Positions 25,377 to 33,722 of a stretch of 64,000 bases of DNA are shown in pieces; the stretch's first letter is position 1, and every line of letters begins with the position of its first letter. The stretch lies in NCBI RefSeq assembly GCF_020096995.1, contig NZ_CP083692.1, forward strand, positions 1,116,001-1,180,000, read 5' to 3'. The position numbers and the translations under genes were made by a program. The notes beneath the pieces were generated by a model. The model did not search any database, was not told the DNA's origin, and worked only from the letters and a program-made list of their open reading frames with translations. Source of the DNA: Leucobacter sp. Psy1. GTDB lineage: Bacteria > Actinomycetota > Actinomycetes > Actinomycetales > Microbacteriaceae.

Positions 25377-27053
25377 GTGCCGAACCCCCCTTACGCTCCG
25401 CCCACCGCGCAGAAGGACACGCTGCGCATCACCCCGCTCGGCGGGTTGGGCGAGGTCGGTCGCAACATGACCGTGTACGAGATCGACGGCAAGCTGCTCA
25501 TCGTCGACTGCGGCGTGCTCTTCCCTGAAGAGCATCAGCCGGGAGTCGACCTGATCCTGCCCGATATCTCCAAGATCGAGGATCGCCTCGGCGACATCGT
25601 CGCCGTCGTGCTCACCCACGGGCACGAGGATCACATCGGCGCGGTGCCGTACCTGCTGAAGCGGCGAGAAGACATCCCGCTCATCGGTTCGAAGCTCACA
25701 CTCGCACTCGTTGAGGCGAAGCTGAAAGAGCATAGGATCAAGCCGGTGACCCAGGTCGTCGCCGAGGACGAGCGCCTGTCGAAGGGCCCCTTCGATCTCG
25801 AGTTCGTCGCCGTGAACCACTCCATCCCCGACGCGCTCGCGGTTATGATCCGCACGGCGGCCGGCAGCGTGCTCGCGACCGGCGACTTCAAGATGGATCA
25901 GCTGCCGCTCGACGGCCGCATCACCGACCTCCGGGCGTTCGCCCGCCTCGGTGAAGAGGGCGTCGATCTCTTCATGACCGACTCGACGAACGCCGAAGTG
26001 CCCGGCTTCACCCCGCTCGAGAAGCACATCGGGCCCGTCCTCGAGCAGGTTATCGAGCGCGCACCCGGCAAGGTCGTCGTGGCCAGCTTCTCGAGCCACG
26101 TGCACCGCGTGCAGCAGGTGCTCGATGCCGCCGTCAAGGCGGGTCGCCGCGTCGTGCTGCTCGGCCGCTCGATGGTCCGCAACATGAAGATCGCGTCCGA
26201 CCTCGGGTACCTCGACGTTCCCGAGGGCGTGCTGGTCGACCTGAAGAAGAGCGGCGACATTCCGGATCACCGCATCGTGTACATGTCCACGGGTTCGCAG
26301 GGCGAGCCGATGGCGGTGCTCAGCCGCATGGTCAACCAGGAGCACCAGGTCGAGATCGGCGAGGGCGACACGGTCATCCTCGCGTCGAGCCTGATTCCGG
26401 GCAACGAGAACTCCGTGTTCCGCATCATCAACGGACTCATGAAGCTCGGCGCCAACGTCGTGCACAAGGGCAACGCGAAGGTGCACGTCTCCGGGCACGC
26501 CGCCGCGGGCGAGCTCATGTACTGCTACAACATCGTGCGCCCGAAGAACGTCATGCCGATCCACGGCGAGTTCCGTCATCTCGTCGCGAACGCGAAGGTC
26601 GCAATCGAGACCGGTGTGCCCCAGAACCGCACCATCATCGGCGAGAACGGGACCGTCGTCGACCTCGTCGACGGTGTCGCCCGCGCGGTCGGCCAGCTCG
26701 AGATCGACTTCATCTACGTCGACGGCAAGAGCGTCGGCCGCGTCACGGACGACGACCTGCGCGACCGTCGGGTGCTGGCCGAGGAGGGCTTCATCTCCGT
26801 CGTGACGGTCGTCGAGCCGACCACGGCGCATATCGTCTCGGGTCCCGACATCCACACCAAGGGCGTCGCAGAGGAAGCCCGCGTCTTCGACTCCATCAAG
26901 CCGAAGATCGCGGATGCACTCGAGACCGCGATGAGCGAGGGCGTCCACGACGCCAAGCAGCTGCAGCAGATCACCCGCCGCACGATCGGTCGCTGGGTCG
27001 GCACGAAACTGCGACGGAAGGCGATGATCGTTCCCGTCGTCGTGGTGGTGTAG
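25377..27053 (+). CDS. rnj: ribonuclease J
   Basis: 558 residues. The metallo-beta-lactamase core has the zinc motif LTHGHEDHIGA and the beta-CASP region (SFSSHVHRVQQVLDAAVKAG, VYMSTGSQGEP, HVSGHAAAGEL), followed by an RNase J C-terminal domain. It is a 5'-3' exonuclease and endonuclease for mRNA turnover and rRNA maturation. GTG 25377 has ACAGGAGG 5 nt upstream. dapA-rnj adjacency is the standard actinobacterial order. femX starts one base after its stop codon. Confidence 0.96.
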   Translation: MPNPPYAPPTAQKDTLRITPLGGLGEVGRNMTVYEIDGKLLIVDCGVLFPEEHQPGVDLILPDISKIEDRLGDIVAVVLTHGHEDHIGAVPYLLKRREDIPLIGSKLTLALVEAKLKEHRIKPVTQVVAEDERLSKGPFDLEFVAVNHSIPDALAVMIRTAAGSVLATGDFKMDQLPLDGRITDLRAFARLGEEGVDLFMTDSTNAEVPGFTPLEKHIGPVLEQVIERAPGKVVVASFSSHVHRVQQVLDAAVKAGRRVVLLGRSMVRNMKIASDLGYLDVPEGVLVDLKKSGDIPDHRIVYMSTGSQGEPMAVLSRMVNQEHQVEIGEGDTVILASSLIPGNENSVFRIINGLMKLGANVVHKGNAKVHVSGHAAAGELMYCYNIVRPKNVMPIHGEFRHLVANAKVAIETGVPQNRTIIGENGTVVDLVDGVARAVGQLEIDFIYVDGKSVGRVTDDDLRDRRVLAEEGFISVVTVVEPTTAHIVSGPDIHTKGVAEEARVFDSIKPKIADALETAMSEGVHDAKQLQQITRRTIGRWVGTKLRRKAMIVPVVVVV

Positions 27054-27054
27054 C

Positions 27055-28104
27055 GTGCCCCAGCTGCGGTTCGCGAGCGCAGACGAGATCGCGCACTGGG
27101 ACGAGAGCGTCGAGCAGCTGCCGGGCGGCGGTGAGGTCTGGCAGAGCCGGGAGTACGGTCAGGTCAAGCGCTTCCAGCGCTACCGGCCGCTGTACGTCGT
27201 CGGCCAGGACTTCCCTCCCACCCTCGTGCTCGAGAAAACCATCCCGTTCCTGGGGCGACTCTGGTACGTGCCGGGCGGGCCCACGGCGGACGGCGTCGAA
27301 GCGACGCGGACCGCCGCGGAGCGACTCGGTGACTTCGCCCGCATCAACGGGGTCTTCCTGCTGAAGATCGAGCCTCGGCTCGAGAAGAGGCCTGAGACGC
27401 TCGAGGAGTTCGATGAGGCCGGCTTCTCGTCGGCCGTCAGGATCCTGCCGAACGAGTCGACGATCCTCCTCGATATCTCCGGTGAGGAGTCCGACGTCAT
27501 GTCGCGCTTCTCCGGGAGCACGCGCACGAAGATCAGGAAGGCAGACAAGCTCGGCTTCGAGGTCCGCAGGGTCGAGACGAGCGACGAGAACTGCCGAACG
27601 ATGTACGACCTGCTCGCCGAGACGGGGGAGGGGCGCTTCGAGCTCCGGCCCTACGAGTACTACCGTGATTTCTGGCGCACGTTCGCCGACGCCGGTCGCG
27701 GGCAGCTCTTTCTCGGCTACGCGGAAGGCGCACCCGTCGCCGGGATGTTCGCTACCGTGTTCGGGAAGACCAGCGGGTACAAGGACGGCGCCTCGACCCG
27801 CTCTGGTTCGCTGCCGAACGGGGCGATGTACCGGATGCAGTGGGAGCTGATCCTCTGGGGGCGCGAGCACGGTGCCGAGGTCCACGACCTCATCGGGTCG
27901 CCACCGAGCGACCGCTTGGACGACCCGGAGCACCCGTTGCACGGGGTCGGCCAGTACAAGCTGCGGCTCTCCAAGCAGGTGACCGACTACGTCGGCGTGC
28001 TCGATCTGCCACTGCGGTCGAAGCACGCGCAGCTCTGGGCCCGTCTCGGCGACCCGATCGCGCGGCGCTGGGCGCTCCGGATGCGTCACGACGTCTTCTA
28101 CTGA
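27055..28104 (+). CDS. FemX/FemAB-type peptidoglycan bridge aminoacyltransferase (1)
   Basis: 349 residues. The fold is two GNAT-like halves (FemAB family): LRFASADEIAHWDESVEQLP and WQSREYGQVKRFQRYRPLYV begin the first half; RTKIRKADKLGFEVR and GMFATVFGKTSGYKDGAST the second; the ending GQYKLRLSKQVTDYVGVLDL is family-typical. It lacks the long coiled-coil arm of FemA, so it is of the shorter FemX type. These enzymes transfer amino acids from aminoacyl-tRNA to lipid II to make the interpeptide bridge. GTG 27055 lies one base after the rnj stop. It is convergent with two paralogues, separated by a strong hairpin. Confidence 0.85.
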   Translation: MPQLRFASADEIAHWDESVEQLPGGGEVWQSREYGQVKRFQRYRPLYVVGQDFPPTLVLEKTIPFLGRLWYVPGGPTADGVEATRTAAERLGDFARINGVFLLKIEPRLEKRPETLEEFDEAGFSSAVRILPNESTILLDISGEESDVMSRFSGSTRTKIRKADKLGFEVRRVETSDENCRTMYDLLAETGEGRFELRPYEYYRDFWRTFADAGRGQLFLGYAEGAPVAGMFATVFGKTSGYKDGASTRSGSLPNGAMYRMQWELILWGREHGAEVHDLIGSPPSDRLDDPEHPLHGVGQYKLRLSKQVTDYVGVLDLPLRSKHAQLWARLGDPIARRWALRMRHDVFY

Positions 28105-28134
28105 GCTATCGCGGGGCCGGATCGGGCCGCTGGC

Positions 28135-28167
28135 ACCGTTCCGGGTCTGTCTGCGGCCCGGAACGGT
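28135..28167. terminator. bidirectional terminator hairpin between convergent femX genes
   Basis: ACCGTTCCGGG (28135-28145) and CCCGGAACGGT (28157-28167) form a perfect 11-bp stem with an 11-nt loop, midway between the stop codons of the plus-strand and minus-strand femX genes. Confidence 0.75.
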
Positions 28168-28173
28168 CCCGCG

Positions 28174-29124
28174 TCAGACCCGTCCGCCGACGACCTTCCG
28201 CGCGAGCGAGTAGACGGCGTAGCTGACGGGCCGCACGGGGGCCTCCCACGCGCCTGAGAAATCGATCTGCTCGCCGCCGAATGAGCGCTTGAAATCACTG
28301 AAGCCCGACCAGGCGTGGTCCGTCACCTCGGGAGGGACGACACCGTAGAGATCGAACTCCGGCCGCCCCGCCTCGTGCGCCTCCTGCATCATGGTCGTGA
28401 CGAGCACGACACCGGGGGAGAGCTTCCGGTGCGCCGTGTCAGCGGCGGCGTGTGCGTAGTACCTGCGCTCCGCATCGTCGAACACGAGCGACGCGGCGAT
28501 CGGCAACGATTCGCCCTCGAGATCTACCAGGTAGATCGTCGCGTCGCCCGAAGCGACGAGCGTGCGTGCCTGCTGCCGAAGATAGTCGTCGGCGTGGGCG
28601 TGCATGCCGGTGCGGTCGGAGACCTCGCGGAGCAGGCGGAGCAGGTGCTCAATGTCATCGGGCTGATCGCTCGCCCGGATCGAGAGTCCCTTCTTCGCGG
28701 CGTTGCGGTGCAGATTGCGGTTCGTCTTCCGCATGTCCGCGAGGACTTCGTCGAACGGGCGGTCGAGTCGAACGCGCTGCGTGTGCTCCGGCTGCACACG
28801 CGCGACACGACGGAGCCCGGCGGCCTCGAGCGTGGCGGCGGGAAGGGCCGGCTGCGATGCTGCGTCCGTCTGACGCAGCATCGGCTCCACGCGCACGAAA
28901 GCCGCGCCCAGACGCTTCGCCTCACCGCGCAGCGCATCAAGCGCGGCGGGCAGCGCTTCAGCTCGGTCGAGCTGGGGGCCGTATGGAGCGTACAGCCGGG
29001 AGTTCAGCTTGCCGCGCTCCAGGATCGCCTGTGCGCTCCAGCCGTCCCCGTCGAGCGACACGACCGTGCGGCCGAGGTCTCGCTGCAGCTGAGCCCATGC
29101 GGGGCTCTGGAGGAAGTGTCCCAT
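28174..29124 (-). CDS. FemX/FemAB-type peptidoglycan bridge aminoacyltransferase (2)
   Basis: 316 residues, the shortest of the three paralogues, starting MGHFLQSPAWAQLQRDLGR; the frame is open further upstream but that region belongs to the next gene. Family features: RKTNRNLHRNAAKKGLSIRA (second-half start), SLVFDDAERRYYAHAAADT and the characteristic end region FDLYGVVPPEVTDHAWSGFS then DFKRSFGGEQIDFSGAWE. It probably adds a bridge amino acid to lipid II from aminoacyl-tRNA; the specificity is not readable. It follows paralogue 3 by 47 bp on the same strand and is likely co-transcribed with it. Confidence 0.85.
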   Translation of the reverse strand: MGHFLQSPAWAQLQRDLGRTVVSLDGDGWSAQAILERGKLNSRLYAPYGPQLDRAEALPAALDALRGEAKRLGAAFVRVEPMLRQTDAASQPALPAATLEAAGLRRVARVQPEHTQRVRLDRPFDEVLADMRKTNRNLHRNAAKKGLSIRASDQPDDIEHLLRLLREVSDRTGMHAHADDYLRQQARTLVASGDATIYLVDLEGESLPIAASLVFDDAERRYYAHAAADTAHRKLSPGVVLVTTMMQEAHEAGRPEFDLYGVVPPEVTDHAWSGFSDFKRSFGGEQIDFSGAWEAPVRPVSYAVYSLARKVVGGRV

Positions 29125-29171
29125 GTGTGTCGTCGCCTCTCGTGCGGGTGCGGTCTGCGGACGCGCCGGTG

Positions 29172-30275
29172 CTAGAAAAGCCCGAGGTCGTGATAGCGCC
29201 TGCGGTGCAGCCGCTGGGCGACCGGGAGCCCGTACCGCTGCCACCGGCGGAACGCCGCCGGACGCAGCACGAGATCGTACGCGCCGATGTACTCGGTCAC
29301 CTCGCGGGCGAACGAGAGCTTGAACGGGGCGAGGGAGTGATTCGGGTGGGCTGGGTCGTCGAGCTGATCTCGCGGAGGTACCCCGAGCATGTCGTAGGTC
29401 TTCGCTCCCGCGTCGCGTGCTTGGCGCATGAGATGCCACTGCATGAGGTTGGACATCCCGGGCGTCACGCGCGGACGTTCGGAGCCGCCGTCCTTGTAGA
29501 ACGCGCGATCGCCGATCCGGATCGAATACGCCATCACCGCCGGGGTGCCGTCGACCTCGATGGCGGCGAAGGATCCCTGCCCGCGCGCGGAGAAGCCGCG
29601 CCAGAAGCGCTCGGCATACTCCTCGGACCGCAGATTCAAGTCCTGCTTGTTGCCGCCGCCCACGAGGCGCATGAGGCGGTGCATATGCGCGAAGGTCTCC
29701 GGTGTCGCCGGCATGTCGACGATGCGAACCCCGTCGCGCTCGGCCCGCCGGATCATGTTGCGGCACTTCTTGTGGAAGCTGGTCATGAGGGCGTCGTCGT
29801 CGCGATCGATGTTCACAATGGCAGTGCTCGTGTTGCCCTGCAGGCCCTCGCGCCAGCGCGCATCCATGCCCGAAAGGGAATAGGGGCCGGTCTCCAACGC
29901 CTCACGGTAGGCGGGGGCGTTCTCGACAGGCGGCTCGATCGTGATGGCGAAGACCCGGGGGGCACCGGCGTTGGCGAACGCGGCAAGTGCCTCGGCGTGC
30001 TCGTGCGTTTCCATCGGCGTGGTGACTGCAGGGCCGTGCGGCAGATACCAGTAGGTGCCGACGGTCGGAATGCGCCGCTCGAGCACCAGTGCCACCGAGA
30101 CGATCTCCGTTCCGCGCGCGAACACGAGGTGCCGCGGCGTCCATCCGACGGCCGCCTTCGTCTCGGCGAAAGCCTCTGCGAGAACGAAGTCCCCTCCGGC
30201 TGGATTCGCGGCGACGAGCTCGTCCCACCGTCGCCGTTCTTCGGCCGTGGCGGCGCGAGCCTGCAGACTGCTCAT
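29172..30275 (-). CDS. FemX/FemAB-type peptidoglycan bridge aminoacyltransferase (3)
   Basis: 367 residues starting MSSLQARAATAEERRRWDEL at the ATG at 30275, which has GAGAGGGG upstream on the minus strand. Domains: first GNAT-like half with DFVLAEAFAETKAAVGWTP and YWYLPHGPAVTT; second half with SFHKKCRNMIRRAERDGV, VMAYSIRIGDRAFYKDGGS and the C-terminal FKLSFAREVTEYIGAYDLVL. Like the other two it lacks a coiled-coil arm. It is closer in its start and end motifs to paralogue 1 than to paralogue 2. It lies between murJ and paralogue 2 on the minus strand, 87 bp after murJ. Confidence 0.87.
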   Translation of the reverse strand: MSSLQARAATAEERRRWDELVAANPAGGDFVLAEAFAETKAAVGWTPRHLVFARGTEIVSVALVLERRIPTVGTYWYLPHGPAVTTPMETHEHAEALAAFANAGAPRVFAITIEPPVENAPAYREALETGPYSLSGMDARWREGLQGNTSTAIVNIDRDDDALMTSFHKKCRNMIRRAERDGVRIVDMPATPETFAHMHRLMRLVGGGNKQDLNLRSEEYAERFWRGFSARGQGSFAAIEVDGTPAVMAYSIRIGDRAFYKDGGSERPRVTPGMSNLMQWHLMRQARDAGAKTYDMLGVPPRDQLDDPAHPNHSLAPFKLSFAREVTEYIGAYDLVLRPAAFRRWQRYGLPVAQRLHRRRYHDLGLF

Positions 30276-30361
30276 GTGCGGGAGACCCCTCTCGTTCGGG
30301 TGGACGAAGATCCAGTGTAGTGCGTGGGTCGCAGCGGTCCCTGGCCGGTACCGCAGTGGCC

Positions 30362-31984
30362 TCAGCGGCTCCCCGGAAGCATTCCGCGGAGCCGGGCGAG
30401 GATCGAGATCGCCTCCCGGTTGCGCATCACGAGCAGGATCAGCCCGTAGACGACGGCCATTGCGACGGTGACGATGGCGCAGGCGATGAACGCTCCGAGG
30501 AAGCTGCGCATGGCCAGAGCTTCGGGTTCGATGCCACCGAGCAGCGCGAGAACCCCCCATCCCGCGAGAGCGGCCACGACCGCGGCGACGAGGTTCTGAG
30601 CGATGCCGCCGAGGATGCCGCGACCGCCGAGGATCCCGACCCTGCGCCGCAGGAGCAGGAACGTCGCGAGCATCTGCAGCACGAACAGTGACGAGATCAC
30701 TCCCGTCAACGTCGCCGTGATCATCTCTGATGGGAGGGTCGTGCAGAAGATCGCCGCGAGAATCGTGAGCGCCGACTGACCCACGGCGATGAAGAACGGC
30801 GTCCGCGTGTCGCTCAGCGCGAAGAACCCGCGGTTGAGCACGAACAGCAGGCTGAACGGGAGGAGACCGATGAGGTTCGCGATGAGCACGACCGACACCG
30901 TGCTCACCACCCCGTAGGTCGCGCCGGGCTGAATCAAGCGAATCAGCGGAAATGCGAGTACGAGCATGGCCGCGGTGAAGAACATCATCGAGAAGCCGAC
31001 GAGCCGGGCCGAACTGGTGATGTCCGACGTGAACGCGGCGAAGTTCTCCGCGTGGACGTTTTCACTCATGCGAGTGAACCGCGCAGTCACGAGAGAGATC
31101 GTGATGATCGAGTGGGGCAGTACGAAGATGAGGCCGGCGAGTTCGGCTGCGGCGAGACCGGCCTCGCCCGATCCCGCGAGATTCATGACGCGGGTGTTGA
31201 AGAGGCCGACCGCTTGTGTGAGGAGGACCGTCAGGAACGTCCAACCGGCAACCTTGCCCATGGTGCCGAGCCCGATGCCGCGGAAGCCGAAGTCGATGCG
31301 GAACGTGAGACCCGCTCGACGCCAGAACGCGAAGAGGATGAGCGCCTGCGAAGCAACACCGAGCGTTGCCGACCCCGCCACGAGCGCGATGCCGAGCAGA
31401 TCCCATCTCCCGGCACCCGCGACTCCGTCAGGGTCGGCTCCGAAGATGACGACGAAACCGATGAGTCCTGCAATGTTCAGCACGTTGTTAAGGACGGGGG
31501 ACCAAGCATATGGGCCGAAGAGGCTGCGTGCGTTCAGCACTTCCCCGAGGACCGTGTACAACGAATAGAAGAGAATCTGAGGGAGCAGCCAGAACGCGAA
31601 CACCGTCGCGAGCTCCACCTGGTCCGCGCTCCAGCTCGACCCGAGCCATGAGATCAGAGGGGGCGTGAACACGCCGGCGATCACCATGATGGCGCCCGAG
31701 CCGACCAGGGCGAGGGTGATCAGCTTGTTGATATACCGGGCGCCGCCGTCGGCTGCGAGGGCCGCTTTCGTGATCTGCGGCACCAGGACCGCCGTGAGCG
31801 CCCCGGTCGCGATGAGGGTGTAGACGGTGTTCGGCACCTTGCCAGCGTTGGCGAACGCGTTCGCGCCGAAGCCGATCGAACCGATGGCGTACGCCAGCAC
31901 CATCGCCCTCACGAGGCCGAGCACGCGAGAGGTGAGCGTGCCCGAGGCGATCCAGAGGCCGGCGCGACCGACGCTTCCGGCCAT
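30362..31984 (-). CDS. murJ: lipid II flippase MurJ
   Basis: 540 residues with about 14 membrane helices and the MVF/MurJ family pattern (GTLTSRVLGLVRAMVLAYAI at the start, VLPHSIITISLVTARFTRMS in the middle). It flips lipid II across the membrane. The longer frame from 32128 is rejected: ATG at 31984 has GAGGAG 9 nt upstream on the minus strand and leads straight into the first helix. It lacks the long C-terminal pseudokinase extension seen in mycobacterial MviN. The position directly upstream of two FemX genes on the same strand links precursor modification and export. Confidence 0.9.
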   Translation of the reverse strand: MAGSVGRAGLWIASGTLTSRVLGLVRAMVLAYAIGSIGFGANAFANAGKVPNTVYTLIATGALTAVLVPQITKAALAADGGARYINKLITLALVGSGAIMVIAGVFTPPLISWLGSSWSADQVELATVFAFWLLPQILFYSLYTVLGEVLNARSLFGPYAWSPVLNNVLNIAGLIGFVVIFGADPDGVAGAGRWDLLGIALVAGSATLGVASQALILFAFWRRAGLTFRIDFGFRGIGLGTMGKVAGWTFLTVLLTQAVGLFNTRVMNLAGSGEAGLAAAELAGLIFVLPHSIITISLVTARFTRMSENVHAENFAAFTSDITSSARLVGFSMMFFTAAMLVLAFPLIRLIQPGATYGVVSTVSVVLIANLIGLLPFSLLFVLNRGFFALSDTRTPFFIAVGQSALTILAAIFCTTLPSEMITATLTGVISSLFVLQMLATFLLLRRRVGILGGRGILGGIAQNLVAAVVAALAGWGVLALLGGIEPEALAMRSFLGAFIACAIVTVAMAVVYGLILLVMRNREAISILARLRGMLPGSR

Positions 31985-32141
31985 CAGCGACGACTCCTCA
32001 GCGGAGGCGTCGGGATCGACTCGAGTCCGGGCATACGGGCGGCTCCAAGCAGGTGACGGGGCGGTGGGCAGAACGTGGACGAGTCTAACCGGGAGCTCGG
32101 GTGAATTCAGATCAGGACTGTTCAGCAAGCGTCCAGCCTGC

Positions 32142-32147
32142 TATCGT
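32142..32147 (+). promoter_or_regulatory. candidate -10 element of the M23 peptidase gene
   Basis: TATCGT lies 62 nt before ATG 32209 in the 224-bp gap divergent to murJ. The -35 is unclear. Confidence 0.3.
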
Positions 32148-32208
32148 GTCAAAGGTATGTGCGGGCGTTGGGTGTTCGCGGGGAAGTACTGAATTGCTGA
32201 GGAGGCGC

Positions 32209-33609
32209 ATGTCTGCCACGAAAGCCGCTCGCCGGCGCGGAGATGCTGTGAGGCGCGGAATCGGGGCGATCGCAGTGTTCGCTGTGGCCGCATTCGGGTT
32301 CACGGGACTGCAGGTGCAGGACGCGCAGCCGGCTCAGGCCCTCGACCTGGATCTCCCGACCTGGGACGACGTGCAGAAGGCCAAGAGCAACGAGGCGTCC
32401 GCCGCGAAGAAGGTCACGGAGATCGAGAATCTCCTCGACGAGCTCGAGGTGCAGGTCGAGAAGACCCGTAACGCCGCCGCCGATGCGCAGCAGGTCGCCG
32501 AAGCAGCGAGCGAGGATGCGCTCACGGCTGCCAATCGAGCGGACGCGCTCGCGGAGGAGGCCGAGAAGAGCCGCGTCGAGGCCGACGAAGCAGCCGAGCA
32601 GGCTGCCTCGCTCGTGTCGCAGATGTACCGCTCGGGCGGTATCGACCGCAACGTCGAGCTGTTCCTCGAGACCGATGACTCCACCGCGGACCAGCTGCTT
32701 GAGCGCCTCGCATCGATGTCGAAGGCCACGGAGCGCAACACCTCCGTCGCTGACGAGGCCGAGCGCACCATGAACACTGCAGCGTCCCTCGGGAAGCAGG
32801 CGGAAGAGGCCAAGGCAGAGCGTGACCGACTCAGCGCGATCGCTCAGCAGAAGAGCGCTGCGGCCGCGGCCGAGGCTGAGGAAGCCCGTGTCGAGCTCGT
32901 CGAGCAGGAGAAGCAGCAGAAGACCCTGCAGACCCAGCTCGAGGCGCTGAAGGACAAGACGACGAAGACCGTCGACGGCTACGAGGAGCGCCTCCGGAAG
33001 GAAGAGGAGGAGCGTCAGCGGATCGCCGCCGAGATCGCCCGTCAGCAGGCCGAGCTCGCGCGCCAGGCCGAACTCGAGCGTCAGCGCCTCGCCAACAGCG
33101 GTGGCGGTGGCGGGGGTGGCGGCGTTGTGCCTCCGCCCGCAGGCACCGGTGGTGGTGGCGGCGGTGGCACCGGTGGCGGTGGCTCCGGTGGCGGTGGTGG
33201 CGGCGGCAGTAGCTCGGGCGGCTGGGTGCTTCCCCTCAGCAGCTACCAGGTGACCGACCGCTGGGGCGGCGCACGCGCGCACAACGGCATCGACCTCGCG
33301 GCTCCTATGGGAACCGAGATTCGCGCAGCGGGAGCGGGAACCGTCGTGTTCTCGGGTTGGAACACCTTCTGCGGTGGCAACGAGGTGCGGATCCGCCACG
33401 ATGACGGCGGTCCCGACACCTGGTACTCCCACCAGAACACGGCTCCCTACGTGGGTGTCGGCCAGCGAGTCGGTGCCGGACAGGTCATCGGTCAGGTCGG
33501 CACGACGGGCTGCTCCACGGGGCCGCACCTGCACTTCGCGACCTGGTGGGGCGAGTCGCAGGCCGTTGAGCCGGAATCCGCCATGGCGGCCAGGGGACTC
33601 TACTTCTAG
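32209..33609 (+). CDS. secreted M23 peptidoglycan hydrolase with coiled coil
   Basis: 466 residues. A signal peptide ([20 protein letters not shown] region, cleavage after AQA) is followed by a long coiled coil (about 55-290), a glycine-rich linker (about 300-345) and a C-terminal M23/LytM domain. Zinc ligands are in [12 protein letters not shown] and GPHLHFATW, so it should be catalytically active. Coiled coil plus LytM resembles PcsB/RipA-like division hydrolases and EnvC, in which the coiled coil gates activity through FtsEX. ATG 32209 has GAGGAGG upstream; the longer frame from 32101 is rejected. It is divergent from murJ and precedes ftsK. Confidence 0.9.
   Translation: MSATKAARRRGDAVRRGIGAIAVFAVAAFGFTGLQVQDAQPAQALDLDLPTWDDVQKAKSNEASAAKKVTEIENLLDELEVQVEKTRNAAADAQQVAEAASEDALTAANRADALAEEAEKSRVEADEAAEQAASLVSQMYRSGGIDRNVELFLETDDSTADQLLERLASMSKATERNTSVADEAERTMNTAASLGKQAEEAKAERDRLSAIAQQKSAAAAAEAEEARVELVEQEKQQKTLQTQLEALKDKTTKTVDGYEERLRKEEEERQRIAAEIARQQAELARQAELERQRLANSGGGGGGGGVVPPPAGTGGGGGGGTGGGGSGGGGGGGSSSGGWVLPLSSYQVTDRWGGARAHNGIDLAAPMGTEIRAAGAGTVVFSGWNTFCGGNEVRIRHDDGGPDTWYSHQNTAPYVGVGQRVGAGQVIGQVGTTGCSTGPHLHFATWWGESQAVEPESAMAARGLYF
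33097..33215 (+). repeat. glycine-rich simple repeat in the M23 gene
   Basis: Imperfect GGTGGC/GGCGGT triplet repeats encode the glycine linker between coiled coil and peptidase; such tracts can vary in length by slippage. Confidence 0.7.
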
Positions 33610-33628
33610 ACTCCGCTGCTCACGCACT

Positions 33629-33686
33629 GAACGCCCGCGTCGGGCCGGACTGCACCCGTGCAGTTTCAGGCTCGCCGCGGGCGTTC
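33629..33686 (+). terminator. terminator after the M23 gene
   Basis: GAACGCCCGCG (33629-33639) pairs perfectly with CGCGGGCGTTC (33676-33686); an inner hairpin ACTGCAC-CC-GTGCAGT lies at 33649-33664. It starts 19 bp after the M23 stop. Confidence 0.65.
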
Positions 33687-33710
33687 TGCGTTGGCGTCGG
33701 AGGTCCGCGG

Positions 33711-33716
33711 TACCGT
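33711..33716 (+). promoter_or_regulatory. ftsK -10 element (leaderless)
   Basis: TACCGT ends 6 nt before ATG 33723; no ribosome binding site. Confidence 0.45.
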
Positions 33717-33722
33717 AGATGT

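Noticed and set aside
24597-26948. 783-codon minus-strand ORF opposite dapA-rnj
   Set aside because: Runs across two well-supported genes and their gap; typical antisense artefact.
33097-33215. Repeat tract as CRISPR-like or insertion sequence remnant
   Set aside because: In-frame glycine-codon simple repeat inside the M23 peptidase; no spacers or terminal repeats.
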